Positions 43,248-52,543 of a stretch of DNA of 64,000 nucleotides are shown here, one piece after another. This stretch comes from Rugamonas fusca. GTDB taxonomy: Bacteria; Pseudomonadota; Gammaproteobacteria; Burkholderiales; Burkholderiaceae_D. Location: NCBI RefSeq assembly GCF_014042365.1, contig NZ_JACEZS010000020.1, positions 47,421-111,420 of the forward strand, written 5' to 3'. Position 1 is the stretch's first letter; every line of letters starts with the position of its first letter. A program made the position numbers and the translations under genes. A model generated the notes under the pieces. That model ran no database searches, was not told where the DNA came from, and was given only the letters and a program-made list of their open reading frames with translations.

Positions 43248-45245
43248 TTATTGGCCGCGCAGGAACAACTTGTCGAGCGCGCCGATTTCCACCTGCACCC
43301 AGGTCGGGCGGCCATGGTTGCACTGGTCGGCACGCTCGGTGCTTTCCATCTGGCGCAGCAGCGCGTTCATTTCCTGGGTCGACAGGATGCGGTTGGCGCG
43401 TACGGCCGTGTGGCAGGCCAGGGTGCCCAGCAGCTCGTTGCGGCGCTCGATCAGCACGCGCGAGCCGCCGAATTCGCGCACGTCGCGCAGCACGTCGCGC
43501 GCCAGCGTCTGAGCGTCGGCGTTCTTGAGCAGTACCGGCACCGAACGCACGGCCAGCGTGGTCGGCGACAGGGCCGCGATGTCGAAGCCCAGCGCCTGCA
43601 GCGTTTCCTGGTGTTCCTGGGCCGTGCCCACTTCCACCTCCTCGGCGTAGAAGGTGACGGGGATCAAGAGCGGCTGCACCTGCATCTGCTGGCCGGCCAC
43701 CTGGTCGTCGAGCGCGTTCTTGAGCTGCTCGTACAGGATGCGTTCATGGGCCGCGTGCATGTCCACCAGCACCAGGCCCTTGCTGTTCTGGGCCAGGATG
43801 TAGATGCCGTGCAGCTGGGCCAGCGCGAAGCCGAGCGGGAATTCTTCCTGCGCCATGGCCGCCGGCGAGGCCACGTAAGGCGCGGCGGACGCGATCATCG
43901 CCGCGGAGGCGGCCGAGGTGGCCGAACCGGCCGAACCGGCCGCCGCAGCCCAGGCGCCCGTGCTGGCCGGGAACGCCCCGCCGGCTGACGTGTCGCCACC
44001 GGCGCCCGCCCCTTGTTCGCCGCTGAACAGGGCGCCGTAGCGCTCCGTGCTTTGCGCCACGCCGGCGCCGGCCTGGCGCGCCGGGCCGTACGGCGACGGC
44101 GAGAACGTGGGCGTGTAGCCGGGCGCCAGCAATGGGCCAAACGACGCCTGCTGCACCTGGCCGCGCCAGTTGTCGCCTGCGTTCAGCGATTCGGCCGCCG
44201 GCAGCGGCGATGGCACGCTGCCGTGTGCCGTGGCCGAGGTCTGGGCCAGCGCCCGCTGCACGGCGTGGAACACGAACTGGTGCACGGCGCGGCTGTCGCG
44301 GAAGCGCACTTCGATCTTGGACGGATGGACGTTCACGTCCACCAGCGCCGGGTCGATCTCCAGGGCCAGCACGTAGGACGGGAAACGGTCGCCGTGCAGC
44401 ACGTCGGCGTAGGCCGCCTTGACGGCGTGCACCAGCAGCTTGTCGCGCACGAAGCGCCCGTTGACGTAGAAGAACTGGCCGTCGGCGCGCGCCTTGGAGG
44501 CCGTGGGCAGGCCGGCGTAGCCGTGCAGGCGCAACGGGCCGGCCGTCTCGTCGATGGGCAGGCGCGCCTCGGCGAAGCCTTCGCCCAGGATGTGGACGCT
44601 GCGTTTGGCCATCTCCGTCACGTTCCAGTGGTCGATGGTGCGGCCGTTGTGACTGAGCGAGAACGACACGTCCGGCCGCGCCAGCGCGATACGGCGCACC
44701 ACCTCGGCGCAGTGGCCGAATTCCGTCTGCTCGGACTTGAGGAATTTGCGCCGGGCCGGCGTGTTGTAGTACAGGTCCTTCACGTCCACCGTGGTGCCGT
44801 GGGCGCCCGACGAGGGCGACACGGCGCCCAGGTGCGAGCCGACGATCTCCCACGCATGGGGCGCGTCCGCCGTGCGGGTGGTGACGGTGATGGCGGCCAC
44901 GGACGCGATCGACGCGAGCGCCTCGCCCCGGAAGCCCAGCGTGCCCACGTTTTCCAGGTCGTCGAGGGTGGCGATCTTGGAGGTGGCGTGGCGGGCCAGG
45001 GCCAGCGGCAGCTGGTCGGGCGGGATGCCGCGGCCGTTGTCGGTGATGGCGATGCGTTTCACGCCGCCTTCCTCGAGCCGCACCGTGATCTGGGTGGCGC
45101 CCGAGTCGAGCGCGTTCTCCAGCAATTCCTTGACGACGGCAGATGGCCGCTCCACCACCTCGCCGGCGGCGATCTGGGAAATCAGCTTGTCCGGCAGGGC
45201 CTGGATGGGGCGGAGAGGGCGTTGGGTCGGGTCGGGCGCGTTCAT
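43248..45245 (-). CDS. mutL: DNA mismatch repair protein MutL
   Basis: A 665-residue protein: N-terminal GHKL ATPase (IAAGEVVERPSAVVKELLEN, TDNGRGIPPDQL, GTLGFRGEALASI), a long alanine/glycine-rich linker (about 360-470) and a C-terminal dimerisation domain. The endonuclease metal motif is present as DMHAAHERILYE starting at residue 495, together with ACHTAVRAN and CNHGRPTW. It should therefore nick DNA itself, as expected where MutH is absent. The promoter region carries a dispersed palindromic repeat. Confidence 0.96.
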   Translation of the reverse strand: MNAPDPTQRPLRPIQALPDKLISQIAAGEVVERPSAVVKELLENALDSGATQITVRLEEGGVKRIAITDNGRGIPPDQLPLALARHATSKIATLDDLENVGTLGFRGEALASIASVAAITVTTRTADAPHAWEIVGSHLGAVSPSSGAHGTTVDVKDLYYNTPARRKFLKSEQTEFGHCAEVVRRIALARPDVSFSLSHNGRTIDHWNVTEMAKRSVHILGEGFAEARLPIDETAGPLRLHGYAGLPTASKARADGQFFYVNGRFVRDKLLVHAVKAAYADVLHGDRFPSYVLALEIDPALVDVNVHPSKIEVRFRDSRAVHQFVFHAVQRALAQTSATAHGSVPSPLPAAESLNAGDNWRGQVQQASFGPLLAPGYTPTFSPSPYGPARQAGAGVAQSTERYGALFSGEQGAGAGGDTSAGGAFPASTGAWAAAAGSAGSATSAASAAMIASAAPYVASPAAMAQEEFPLGFALAQLHGIYILAQNSKGLVLVDMHAAHERILYEQLKNALDDQVAGQQMQVQPLLIPVTFYAEEVEVGTAQEHQETLQALGFDIAALSPTTLAVRSVPVLLKNADAQTLARDVLRDVREFGGSRVLIERRNELLGTLACHTAVRANRILSTQEMNALLRQMESTERADQCNHGRPTWVQVEIGALDKLFLRGQ

Positions 45246-45287
45246 GGCGCGATTATACCGGCTGCCGGTCCGGGCCGATCTTGCCGT

Positions 45288-45358
45288 GCCCCAAAATCGG
45301 GGACGTACCCCGATTTTTCTGCCTGGAAAAATAGGGGTACGTCCCCGATTTTTGGGGC
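45288..45358. repeat. Dispersed palindromic repeat, second locus
   Basis: Arms 45288-45319 and 45326-45358 form an inverted repeat with few mismatches around a six-base loop. The core GGGACGTACCCC followed by A/G-TTTTTC is shared with 10491-10590. Its right edge overlaps by one base the stop codon of the cyclophilin gene, and its left edge lies about 40 bases from the mutL start. Confidence 0.85.
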
Positions 45359-46302
45359 TATTTGGCTTGCTCGCGCACGGGGAGGGGGACGTTGCACAGC
45401 TCGACGTAGCCGGCCGCGTATTTGTTCCACGGGCCGCCCCGGTTGCGCTGGGCTTCCACGGCGGCCTGGTAGGTGGCCGTGTCCGTGCGCATCACTTCCA
45501 GGTGGCTGCGCTCGGCCTCGGGCACGTCGGCCGCCAGCCGCACGGAGGTGATGGGCGGATGGACTTCATTGGCGCCATAAAATCCCATCGCTTCATGCCC
45601 GCGCGGCAGCGTCGACAGCAGCGCCATGCCCGACACGACCCGCCCCACCACCGTGATGTTGCGGTCCAGATGGCGCGGCGCGTGGCCCGTCACGGCATAC
45701 AGCGAAGTGCCGTTGCCGCTGTCGTTCTCGACGTCGCGGCCCACGCCCACCATGCCGTAGCAGTGCGCCAGCCAGGTGCGGCCGGCCTTGGGATCGCGCC
45801 CGGCCGGGAAGCCGTGCGCGATGCCCACCTGCGGCGCGTAGCCGTCGCGCTCGGGCAGGGCCGTGAAGTGGCGCACGTTCTTGATCGGCACCGTGAATTC
45901 ACCGGGCACCTTGTCCCTGGCCGTCTTGAGCGGCTTGGGATGGGCCTCGTCCGCATCGCCCCACTGGGCCACGTAGTTGTCCTGCGAGCGCACCACGGAC
46001 TGGCCGTCGTAATAGTGCTCGCGCGCCAGCAGCTTGATGTTGGCCACGTTCTGCGGCGCGAAGTCGGGCGCCAGTTCGATCACCACGCGCCCGCCGGGCA
46101 ATTCCATGTACAGCGTATTGTCCGGGTCCAGCGGGCGCCAGTCGGCCGGGCTGGACGCCTTGACGATGTCGGCCACGGTGGGCTTGACGGGCAGGCCGGC
46201 ATCGGCGTCGGCCTTGGTCTTGGCCGCCAGCGCGGGCACGGTGGCCAGGGCCAGCGCCAGCGCGGCGGCGCGGCGGACCGTGATGGGAAATGGGGTGTGC
46301 AT
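45358..46302 (-). CDS. Exported cyclophilin-type peptidyl-prolyl isomerase
   Basis: A 314-residue protein with a signal peptide (VRRAAALALALATVPALAA) and a divergent, long cyclophilin domain. Conserved pieces are GRVVIELAPDFAPQNVANIK, HYYDGQSVVRSQDNYVAQWG and LDRNITVVGRVVSGM. It is about 100 residues longer than PpiA, with insertions around the active site and a C-terminal tail. It probably acts in the periplasm. ATG 46302 is preceded by GAGGAG. The TAG stop abuts the palindromic repeat. Confidence 0.85.
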   Translation of the reverse strand: MHTPFPITVRRAAALALALATVPALAAKTKADADAGLPVKPTVADIVKASSPADWRPLDPDNTLYMELPGGRVVIELAPDFAPQNVANIKLLAREHYYDGQSVVRSQDNYVAQWGDADEAHPKPLKTARDKVPGEFTVPIKNVRHFTALPERDGYAPQVGIAHGFPAGRDPKAGRTWLAHCYGMVGVGRDVENDSGNGTSLYAVTGHAPRHLDRNITVVGRVVSGMALLSTLPRGHEAMGFYGANEVHPPITSVRLAADVPEAERSHLEVMRTDTATYQAAVEAQRNRGGPWNKYAAGYVELCNVPLPVREQAK

Positions 46303-46477
46303 CCAGGCTCTCCTCGGATAGTGGCGATGTGGTGGCGTGGTGGCGCGGCGGGTGGCGCGCGCTGCGCCGATTGTAATCGGAAAGATGATTAAATTGGAAA
46401 CACAAATATCCGTCCACGATCGCGGCAGGAGTGCAGCCGGTGGTGTATGATTCCGGCGCAACCTTTATGGGACGAAT

Positions 46478-47122
46478 ATGGATTTGATGCAATTTTTCGG
46501 CATGCTGCTGCATGTCGACAAGACGCTGGAAGTGTTGATACAGCAATACGGCACCCTCGTGTACGCCGTGCTGTTCGCCATCATCTTTTGCGAGACGGGC
46601 CTGGTGGTGCTGTTCTTCTTCCCTGGCGACACCTTGCTGTTCATCGCCGGCGCCCTGTGCGCGGTGGGCGAGATGAATCTGGCGTTGCTGATGCTGCTGC
46701 TGATCACGGCGGCCGTGACGGGCAACACGCTCAATTACTGGATAGGCGAGGCCATCGGCCATCGCGTGTTCACCCATGATTACCGCTGGATCAACAAGCA
46801 GGCCCTGCGCCGCACCCACGTGTTCTTCGAAAAACATGGCGGCAAGACCATCGTGCTGGCCCGCTTCGTGCCAGTGGTGCGCACCTTCGCCCCGTTCGTG
46901 GCCGGCGTGTCGGACATGACGCACGCCCGCTTCCAGCTCTACAACATCACGGGCGCCTCGCTGTGGGTGCTGCTGTTGACGACGGCCGGCTACTTCTTCG
47001 GCAACATCACCGTCGTGCGCGAACACTTGACGGAGATCGTGCTGTTCGGCGTGGGCGTGGCCGTGGTGCCGATGGCGCTCGGTGGCATGTGGAAGCTGTC
47101 GCGCCGCATGCTGGGCCGCTGA
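46478..47122 (+). CDS. DedA family membrane protein
   Basis: A 214-residue inner-membrane protein of the DedA/VTT family, implicated in undecaprenyl-phosphate or phospholipid recycling. Family blocks: ETGLVVLFFFPGDTLLFIAG, then HGGKTIVLARFVPVVRTFAP with FVAG after it, which contains the conserved Arg residues. Five or so hydrophobic segments. It diverges from the cyclophilin gene across 175 bases. The exact lipid substrate is unknown. Confidence 0.88.
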   Translation: MDLMQFFGMLLHVDKTLEVLIQQYGTLVYAVLFAIIFCETGLVVLFFFPGDTLLFIAGALCAVGEMNLALLMLLLITAAVTGNTLNYWIGEAIGHRVFTHDYRWINKQALRRTHVFFEKHGGKTIVLARFVPVVRTFAPFVAGVSDMTHARFQLYNITGASLWVLLLTTAGYFFGNITVVREHLTEIVLFGVGVAVVPMALGGMWKLSRRMLGR

Positions 47123-47259
47123 CGATACGCGCAACGCGCCGCGGCCGTGCCGCGGCGTGTTGTATCGCAAATAATTCTCTCGCGCATGGCCGGCGCGGCT
47201 CAAGTTTTGCCGTACTGCATCCGTATACAGGATAGTAACTTTCATTTTCCTCGAAACCC

Positions 47260-48342
47260 ATGCGTACACTGATCGCCCTGATAGCCTGCAGCATCGTCGC
47301 CGCGACAGCCAGCGCCGCCGATCCGGGCATCACGCCATCGACCAAGAATTCCGTCCCCAAGCCGATCGAATCGATCCGTCCGCACTCGCCGGCCGCGGCC
47401 AGTGGGGGATCGGGCGCGGGCGCAGCATCGGCGTCAGCGTCGGCATCAGCGTCAGCCTCGGCGCCGGCCAAATCGGGCGCGCCCGTGCGCGCGCGCGCCA
47501 TGTCCGAGCGCGAGCGCGAGGAGCAGGCCGAAGCCGACCTGTCGGCCAAGATCGCGGCCCGCCTTGCCATCATGCGCGCCAACCAGGCCGCGCGCGTGGC
47601 GCAGCAGGCCAAGGCCAAAAAGGCCGCCGTCGCTGCCGCCGCCGTGGCAGCCGCCCCCAAGGTCTACAGCAACCACTGGTCGTATGAGGGCGAGAGCGGC
47701 CCGGCCAACTGGGGCCGCATCAATCCCGAATGGGCCAAGTGCAGTACCGGCAACCGCCAGTCGCCGATCGATATCCGCGACGGCATGAAGGTGGACCTGG
47801 AGCAGATCACCTTCGACTACAAGCCATCTTCGTTCAACGTGACGGACAACGGCCACACGGTGCAGGTGATGGTCAGCGGCGGTAATTTCATCACGGTGGG
47901 CAACCGCATGTATGAGCTGATGCAGTTCCATTTCCACCGGCCTTCCGAGGAGCGCATCAACGGCAAGGGCTATGAGATGGTGGTGCACCTGGTGCACAAG
48001 GACGCGGAAGGCCACCTGGCCGTGCTGGCGCTCTTGCTGGAACGGGGCAAGCCGCAGCCGACCATCCAGACCGTGTGGAACAACCTGCCGCTGGAGAAAT
48101 TCGACACGGTGTCGCCCTCGATCGTGCTCGATCCGATGGACCTGATCCCGGCCCGGCGCGACTACTACACGTTCATGGGTTCGCTGACCACGCCGCCGTG
48201 CACGGAAGGCGTGTTGTGGCTGGTGATGAAGGAGCCGGTGCAGGCCTCGCCGGCGCAGATGGCGCTGTTCAGCCGCCTGTATCCGCTCAACGCCCGTCCC
48301 GTGCAGCCCGCGTCGGGCCGCATCGTCAAGGAATCGAACTGA
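47260..48342 (+). CDS. Periplasmic alpha-carbonic anhydrase with an unusual N-terminal extension
   Basis: Hydrates CO2. Signal peptide residues 1-19, then about 115 residues of Ala/Ser-rich and charged coiled sequence, and the alpha-CA domain from about residue 137 (HWSYEGESGPANWGRINPEW, NRQSPIDIRD). Zinc ligands are His224 and His226 in MQFHFHRPSEE and His243 in VVHLVHK. The C-terminal half has GSLTTPPCTEGVLWLV. At 360 residues it is about 110 longer than typical bacterial alpha-CAs; the extra part contains an SA-dipeptide tract coded by hexamer repeats. Confidence 0.9.
   Translation: MRTLIALIACSIVAATASAADPGITPSTKNSVPKPIESIRPHSPAAASGGSGAGAASASASASASASAPAKSGAPVRARAMSEREREEQAEADLSAKIAARLAIMRANQAARVAQQAKAKKAAVAAAAVAAAPKVYSNHWSYEGESGPANWGRINPEWAKCSTGNRQSPIDIRDGMKVDLEQITFDYKPSSFNVTDNGHTVQVMVSGGNFITVGNRMYELMQFHFHRPSEERINGKGYEMVVHLVHKDAEGHLAVLALLLERGKPQPTIQTVWNNLPLEKFDTVSPSIVLDPMDLIPARRDYYTFMGSLTTPPCTEGVLWLVMKEPVQASPAQMALFSRLYPLNARPVQPASGRIVKESN
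47425..47460 (+). repeat. Hexanucleotide tandem tract in the carbonic anhydrase gene
   Basis: Six imperfect copies of GCNTCN encode a run of Ala-Ser pairs. The tract lies in the N-terminal extension, not in the enzyme domain, and could vary in number without breaking the frame. Confidence 0.8.
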
Positions 48343-48366
48343 CGGCTTTGCCCCGCTGGCGCTGCA

Positions 48367-49206
48367 TCAGCAGCTGATCCGGTGCCGGCCCACCCACTGC
48401 GCGTCCGGTGCCAGCACCTGCTGGTCCACCCGGGCCGGTTCGATGCAGACAAAGCGCAGGTATTCATCGTCAGCCAGGTCGGCCAGCGCCGCCGCGTCGG
48501 CCGCGCCCGGATTCCACACCACCCATTCGCGGTAACCCTGCTGCTCCAGGCGTAGCGCGCCATCGGCCGTGTGCAGCGTGAGCGCGGGCGGGGCCTGGTA
48601 CAGGCGGTCCGTCTTTTCCGGGAAGCGCAGCACCGCTTCCTGCTGCTCGTGCGTGGCCAGGTGATGGTCCGTGTAGCGGCAGTGCTGCAAGCCTTCGATG
48701 GCGGCCGCCGCCAGCTGTCCCACGTTGAAGTAGGTATGCAGGGCCACGCCGAACGGGAACGCATGCGCGCCCGTGTTGCGCACCGTGCAGAGCAGGTCCA
48801 GCGCCGGGCCGCCCACCGTGAAGCGCAGGCGCAGTTCGAACGCATGGGGCCAGGCTTGCGCCACCGGCGCGGCCAGGTCCGATTGCGTCAGCACGAACTC
48901 GGCCCAGACCTGCCCGTCCTCGCTGCCGCTGCCGTCCAGGCGCCAGGTGCTGGTGCGGGCGAAGCCGTGGCGCTGGCCGTCGCCGCGCGCATTAAACTGG
49001 GGGAAGATGACGGGCACGCCGCCCCGTATGGCCTTGCTGCCATCGAGCGCGGACAGGGCGCTGCAGAACAGGTGTTCCTTGCCATCGGCCGTCTGCCAGG
49101 ACAGCAGGTGGGCGCCGAACAGCGCCACCGTCGCTTGCGCGCCGTCCGGCGCGCTCAGGCGCACGGCCGGCAATTGGCCGTGCTTCACCATCGTTACCAC
49201 TGTCAT
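48367..49206 (-). CDS. D-hexose-6-phosphate mutarotase (YeaD-like)
   Basis: A 279-residue galactose-mutarotase-fold protein interconverting anomers of hexose 6-phosphates. Segments: FGAHLLSWQTADGKEHLFCS, IRGGVPVIFPQFN, HGFARTSTW (active-site His), ALHTYFNVG (second His) and VVWNPGAADAAALADL. The conserved catalytic Glu is in FVCIEPARV. It lies before amiC on the same strand, with 23 bases between. It converges with the carbonic anhydrase gene. Confidence 0.88.
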   Translation of the reverse strand: MTVVTMVKHGQLPAVRLSAPDGAQATVALFGAHLLSWQTADGKEHLFCSALSALDGSKAIRGGVPVIFPQFNARGDGQRHGFARTSTWRLDGSGSEDGQVWAEFVLTQSDLAAPVAQAWPHAFELRLRFTVGGPALDLLCTVRNTGAHAFPFGVALHTYFNVGQLAAAAIEGLQHCRYTDHHLATHEQQEAVLRFPEKTDRLYQAPPALTLHTADGALRLEQQGYREWVVWNPGAADAAALADLADDEYLRFVCIEPARVDQQVLAPDAQWVGRHRISC

Positions 49207-49229
49207 TGCTTGTTTCCTTGCGTGTGAAA

Positions 49230-50690
49230 TCAGGTCAGGCGGTTCTTGGACAGCGGCGGATTCTTGGCGAAGTAGCGCCGTATGCCCTTGACGATGGCGC
49301 TGGCCAGCTGGTCCTGGTAGGCGTCGTCGAGCAGCTTGGCTTCCTCCTCCGGATTGGAGATGAAGGCCGTCTCGACCAGGATGGACGGGATGTCCGGCGC
49401 CTTCAGCACGGCGAAGCCGGCCTGCTCGACGGCGCCCCGGTGCAGGCGGTTGATGCCGCCGATCTCGCCCAGCACGGCCTTGCCCAGCTTGAGGCTGTCG
49501 TTGATCTGGGCCGTGGTGGACAGGTCGAACAGCACGCTGGCCAGTTGCCTGTCGTGGTTCTTGACGTTGACGCCGCCGATGGTGTCGGCCAGGTTTTCCT
49601 TGTTGGCCAGCCAGCGCGCGGCGCTGGAGCTGGCGCCTTTTTCCGACAGCACGAACACGGACGAGCCGCGCGCCGTCGGTTCCACGAAGGCGTCGGCGTG
49701 GATGGAAACGAACAGGTCGGCCTGCACCTTGCGCGCCTTTTCCACCCGCGTGCCCAGCGGCACGAAGTAGTCGGCGTCGCGCGTGAGCATCACGCGCATG
49801 TTGGGGTGTTCCTCGATCTTGCCCTTGAGGCGCTTGGCGATGGCCAGCACGATATCCTTTTCGTGGCTGCCATTGCTGCCGGACGCGCCGGGGTCTTCGC
49901 CGCCGTGGCCGGGATCGAGCGCGATGGTCAGCATGCGCACCATCTTCTGGCCTGGCCCGGCCTTGGCCTCGCTGCGCGCTTCGAAACGGTCTTCCGGCTT
50001 GATGACGGCTTTGCTGTCGGCGCGGTTGTCAAACTTGCCGTCGGCCTTCTGCGTTTGCGCGAGGTCCGGGTCGCTGGCGGGCGCGTTCGGCGATGGCGTG
50101 CCCGCGGTGCCCGGTGCGGCGCTGTCGCGCCCGGTCTCGGTTCCGGCCGTGGCCTGCGGTGCCTTGGCCGCGTCGTCTGACCAGTTACCCTTTTCGATCA
50201 TGGCGGCGATCGGGTCGACGGCCTTGACGGGATACAGGTCGAAGATCAGGCGGTGCTTGTAATTGCCCACGGGCGCCAGCGTGAATACCTGGGGCGTCAC
50301 TTCCTCCTTCAGGTCGAACACCAGCCGCACCACGTTGGGCCGGTTCTGGCCCACGCGCACCTGCTTGATGTAGGGATCGTTGGACTGGATCTTGGCCACC
50401 AGGCTCTTGAGGGTGGGACTGAGTTCCAGGCCTTCGATGTCGACCACCAGCCGGTCCGGGTCCTTGACCAGGAAATGGGTGGCCTTCAGGCTGGAATCGT
50501 TCTCCAGCGTCACGCGCGTGTAGTCGTCGGCCGGCCACACGCGCACGGCCAGGATTTGCGCGGCGCGTGCCGGCAGCGGCGCGAGCACGGACAGCAGCAG
50601 CGTGCCGCCGGCTTTCAGGATGGTGCGCCGAATGACCCGCGGAGCGGCGCCGCTCACAGGTTGGGCGCGAAATGGAGGCGTTCGAGGCAT
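49230..50690 (-). CDS. amiC: N-acetylmuramoyl-L-alanine amidase with AMIN domain
   Basis: Splits septal peptidoglycan during cell separation. The 486-residue protein has a twin-arginine signal (VIRRTILKAGGTLLL), an AMIN targeting domain (about 50-150; ILAVRVWPADDYTRVTLEND), a Pro/Ala-rich linker and the amidase_3 domain with zinc ligands in IALDPGHGGEDPGASG, VSIHADAF and the catalytic Glu in PSILVETAFISNPEEE. It overlaps tsaE by 37 bases, the common tsaE-amiC pairing. Confidence 0.94.
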   Translation of the reverse strand: MPRTPPFRAQPVSGAAPRVIRRTILKAGGTLLLSVLAPLPARAAQILAVRVWPADDYTRVTLENDSSLKATHFLVKDPDRLVVDIEGLELSPTLKSLVAKIQSNDPYIKQVRVGQNRPNVVRLVFDLKEEVTPQVFTLAPVGNYKHRLIFDLYPVKAVDPIAAMIEKGNWSDDAAKAPQATAGTETGRDSAAPGTAGTPSPNAPASDPDLAQTQKADGKFDNRADSKAVIKPEDRFEARSEAKAGPGQKMVRMLTIALDPGHGGEDPGASGSNGSHEKDIVLAIAKRLKGKIEEHPNMRVMLTRDADYFVPLGTRVEKARKVQADLFVSIHADAFVEPTARGSSVFVLSEKGASSSAARWLANKENLADTIGGVNVKNHDRQLASVLFDLSTTAQINDSLKLGKAVLGEIGGINRLHRGAVEQAGFAVLKAPDIPSILVETAFISNPEEEAKLLDDAYQDQLASAIVKGIRRYFAKNPPLSKNRLT

Positions 50691-51139
50691 GAGTTACCCA
50701 GGGCGGTGGTTGCCTGCAATTCTACATCACGGCCGTCGCCGGCGACGGACAGGAACAGGTTCAGATCGGGCGGGGGCAGCACGGTGTCGGCCTTTTCCGG
50801 CCATTCGACGATGCAGATATTGTCACCGTTGAAATCCTCGCGGAAGCCCGCGTCGAGGAATTCCTCCGGGCTGCCCATGCGGTACAGGTCGAAATGGATC
50901 ACGTTCACGGCGCGCCCGTCCAATTGCACGCGGTATGGCTCGGACAGCGTGTAGGTGGGGCTCTTGACCGTGCCTTCGTAGCCGGCCGCGTGCAGCAGGG
51001 CGCGGGTGAGGGCGGTCTTGCCGGCGCCAAGGTCGCCGTGCAGGTAGATGGTCAGGCCGGGCGCGAGCGCGCGCGCCAGCGAGGCGCCCAGCGCGCAGGT
51101 GCCGGCTTCGTCGTGGAGATGGGCTTGAAAATGCTGCAT
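50654..51139 (-). CDS. tsaE: tRNA threonylcarbamoyladenosine biosynthesis ATPase
   Basis: The ATPase partner of TsaB-TsaD in making t6A37 in tRNA. 161 residues: Walker A LHGDLGAGKTALTRALL, SPTYTLSEPY, and HFDLYRMGSPEEFLDAGF followed by IVEWPEKAD. ATG at 51139 is used; a TTG one codon earlier gives the same protein plus one residue. Divergent from queG. Confidence 0.95.
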   Translation of the reverse strand: MQHFQAHLHDEAGTCALGASLARALAPGLTIYLHGDLGAGKTALTRALLHAAGYEGTVKSPTYTLSEPYRVQLDGRAVNVIHFDLYRMGSPEEFLDAGFREDFNGDNICIVEWPEKADTVLPPPDLNLFLSVAGDGRDVELQATTALGNSCLERLHFAPNL

Positions 51140-51216
51140 CAATTAAAATAGCGTTTGAGATTTCATCGTGGGCCGCATGGCCCGCCTGCCTGCATTGTAA
51201 CCGCCTGCCCGTCGCC

Positions 51217-52314
51217 ATGTCCCTGTCCGAAGCCAATTTAGCCGAACTTGCCGCCAGCATCAAGCAATGGGGCCGTGAACTGGGCTTTGCCGAAGTGCGC
51301 ATCACCGACATCGACCTGACCGCGTCCGAAGCGGGCCTGCAGGCGTGGCTGGACGCGGGCATGCACGGCGAAATGGACTACATGGCCAGCCACGGCATGA
51401 AGCGCGCGCGGCCCGCCGAGCTGGTGCCGGGCACGGTGCGCGTGGTGACGGCCCGCATGGACTATCTGCCGCAGGCCACGCCCGAGGACTGGCGCGAACG
51501 GGAAACGGCGCGTTTGGCCGAACCCGGCGCGGCGGTCGTCTCGCTGTATGCGCGCGGACGCGATTACCACAAGGTGCTGCGGGCCCGCCTGCAGCAACTG
51601 GCGGACCGCATCCGCGCCGGCACGGGCGAATTCGGCTACCGCGTGTTCACAGATTCGGCGCCCGTGATGGAACTGCCGCTGGCCGAGAAGGCGGGACTGG
51701 GCTGGCGCGGCAAGCACACACTGCTCATCAGCCGCACGGCCGGCTCCACCTTCTTCATGGGCGAAATCCTCGTCGACCTGCCGCTGCCGGTGGACCCGCC
51801 CACGGGCGCCCACTGCGGCCAGTGCAGCGCGTGCCTGGACGTGTGCCCCACCCAAGCCATCGTCGGCCCCGGCAAGCTCGATGCGCGGCGCTGCATTTCG
51901 TATCTGACCATCGAACTGAAGAGCGCCATCCCGGAGGCGATGCGGCCGTTGATCGGCAACCGCGTGTATGGCTGCGACGATTGCCAGACCGTCTGCCCAT
52001 GGAACAAGTTCGCCCAGCGCGCCGCGCTGCCGGACTTCGACGAGCGCAACGGGCTGGGCGGGGCGGACATGGTGGAGCTGTTCGCGTGGAGCGAGGAAGA
52101 ATTCAACCGGCGGCTGGAGGGCAGCCCGATCCGCCGTATCGGCCATGAGCGCTGGCTGCGCAATATCGCCGTTGGCCTGGGCAATGCCGCGGCGGCCGGG
52201 GCGCGTGGTGACGCGCGCATCGTGGCGGCGCTGTCGGCGCGCAGCGAACATCCGTCGGCGCTGGTGCGCGAGCATGTGGCGTGGGCGCTGGCGCGGCATG
52301 GGGATGCGGCTTAA
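51217..52314 (+). CDS. queG: Epoxyqueuosine reductase
   Basis: Cobalamin-dependent last step of queuosine synthesis in tRNA. The 365-residue protein has the catalytic N-terminal domain (MDYMASHGMKRARP, TDSAPVMELPLAEKAGLGW), two 4Fe-4S clusters (C200GQCSACLDVC210 and C253DDCQTVC260 then P) and a C-terminal HEAT-like tail. It is complete. From about residue 256 to the end, the DNA is repeated at 55030-55370 with clear divergence, and foreign-looking DNA starts immediately after its stop. Confidence 0.95.
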   Translation: MSLSEANLAELAASIKQWGRELGFAEVRITDIDLTASEAGLQAWLDAGMHGEMDYMASHGMKRARPAELVPGTVRVVTARMDYLPQATPEDWRERETARLAEPGAAVVSLYARGRDYHKVLRARLQQLADRIRAGTGEFGYRVFTDSAPVMELPLAEKAGLGWRGKHTLLISRTAGSTFFMGEILVDLPLPVDPPTGAHCGQCSACLDVCPTQAIVGPGKLDARRCISYLTIELKSAIPEAMRPLIGNRVYGCDDCQTVCPWNKFAQRAALPDFDERNGLGGADMVELFAWSEEEFNRRLEGSPIRRIGHERWLRNIAVGLGNAAAAGARGDARIVAALSARSEHPSALVREHVAWALARHGDAA

Positions 52315-52321
52315 CGGTCAT

Positions 52322-52543
52322 TCATCCAAGCGGGGCGATGCGCTTGCCGACGTGGCAGAGGAAAACCGGGCCGAGATCGACCAGCACCGCCGGCGCGCCA
52401 GTGACCATGACTATGGTGCCGCCGAATCGATCCATATATATGCTTAGGCGATTGCGTGTTCTCATGCTATGGTCAGTGGCTGCTCTGATGACATCTATTT
52501 CAGTCGGCCGCAGTACAACCACTGAAGCGGAGGCTATATGCAA
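52322..52543 (-). pseudogene. Short frame, possible remnant of a PAAR-like protein
   Basis: A 73-codon frame starting eight bases from the end of queG, overlapping by six bases the divergent gene at 52538. The segment GGTIVMVTGAPAVLVDLGPV weakly resembles the glycine- and proline-spaced strands of PAAR spike-tip proteins, but the diagnostic PAAR is missing. Base composition is unlike queG. It may be a degenerate fragment or chance. Confidence 0.2.
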
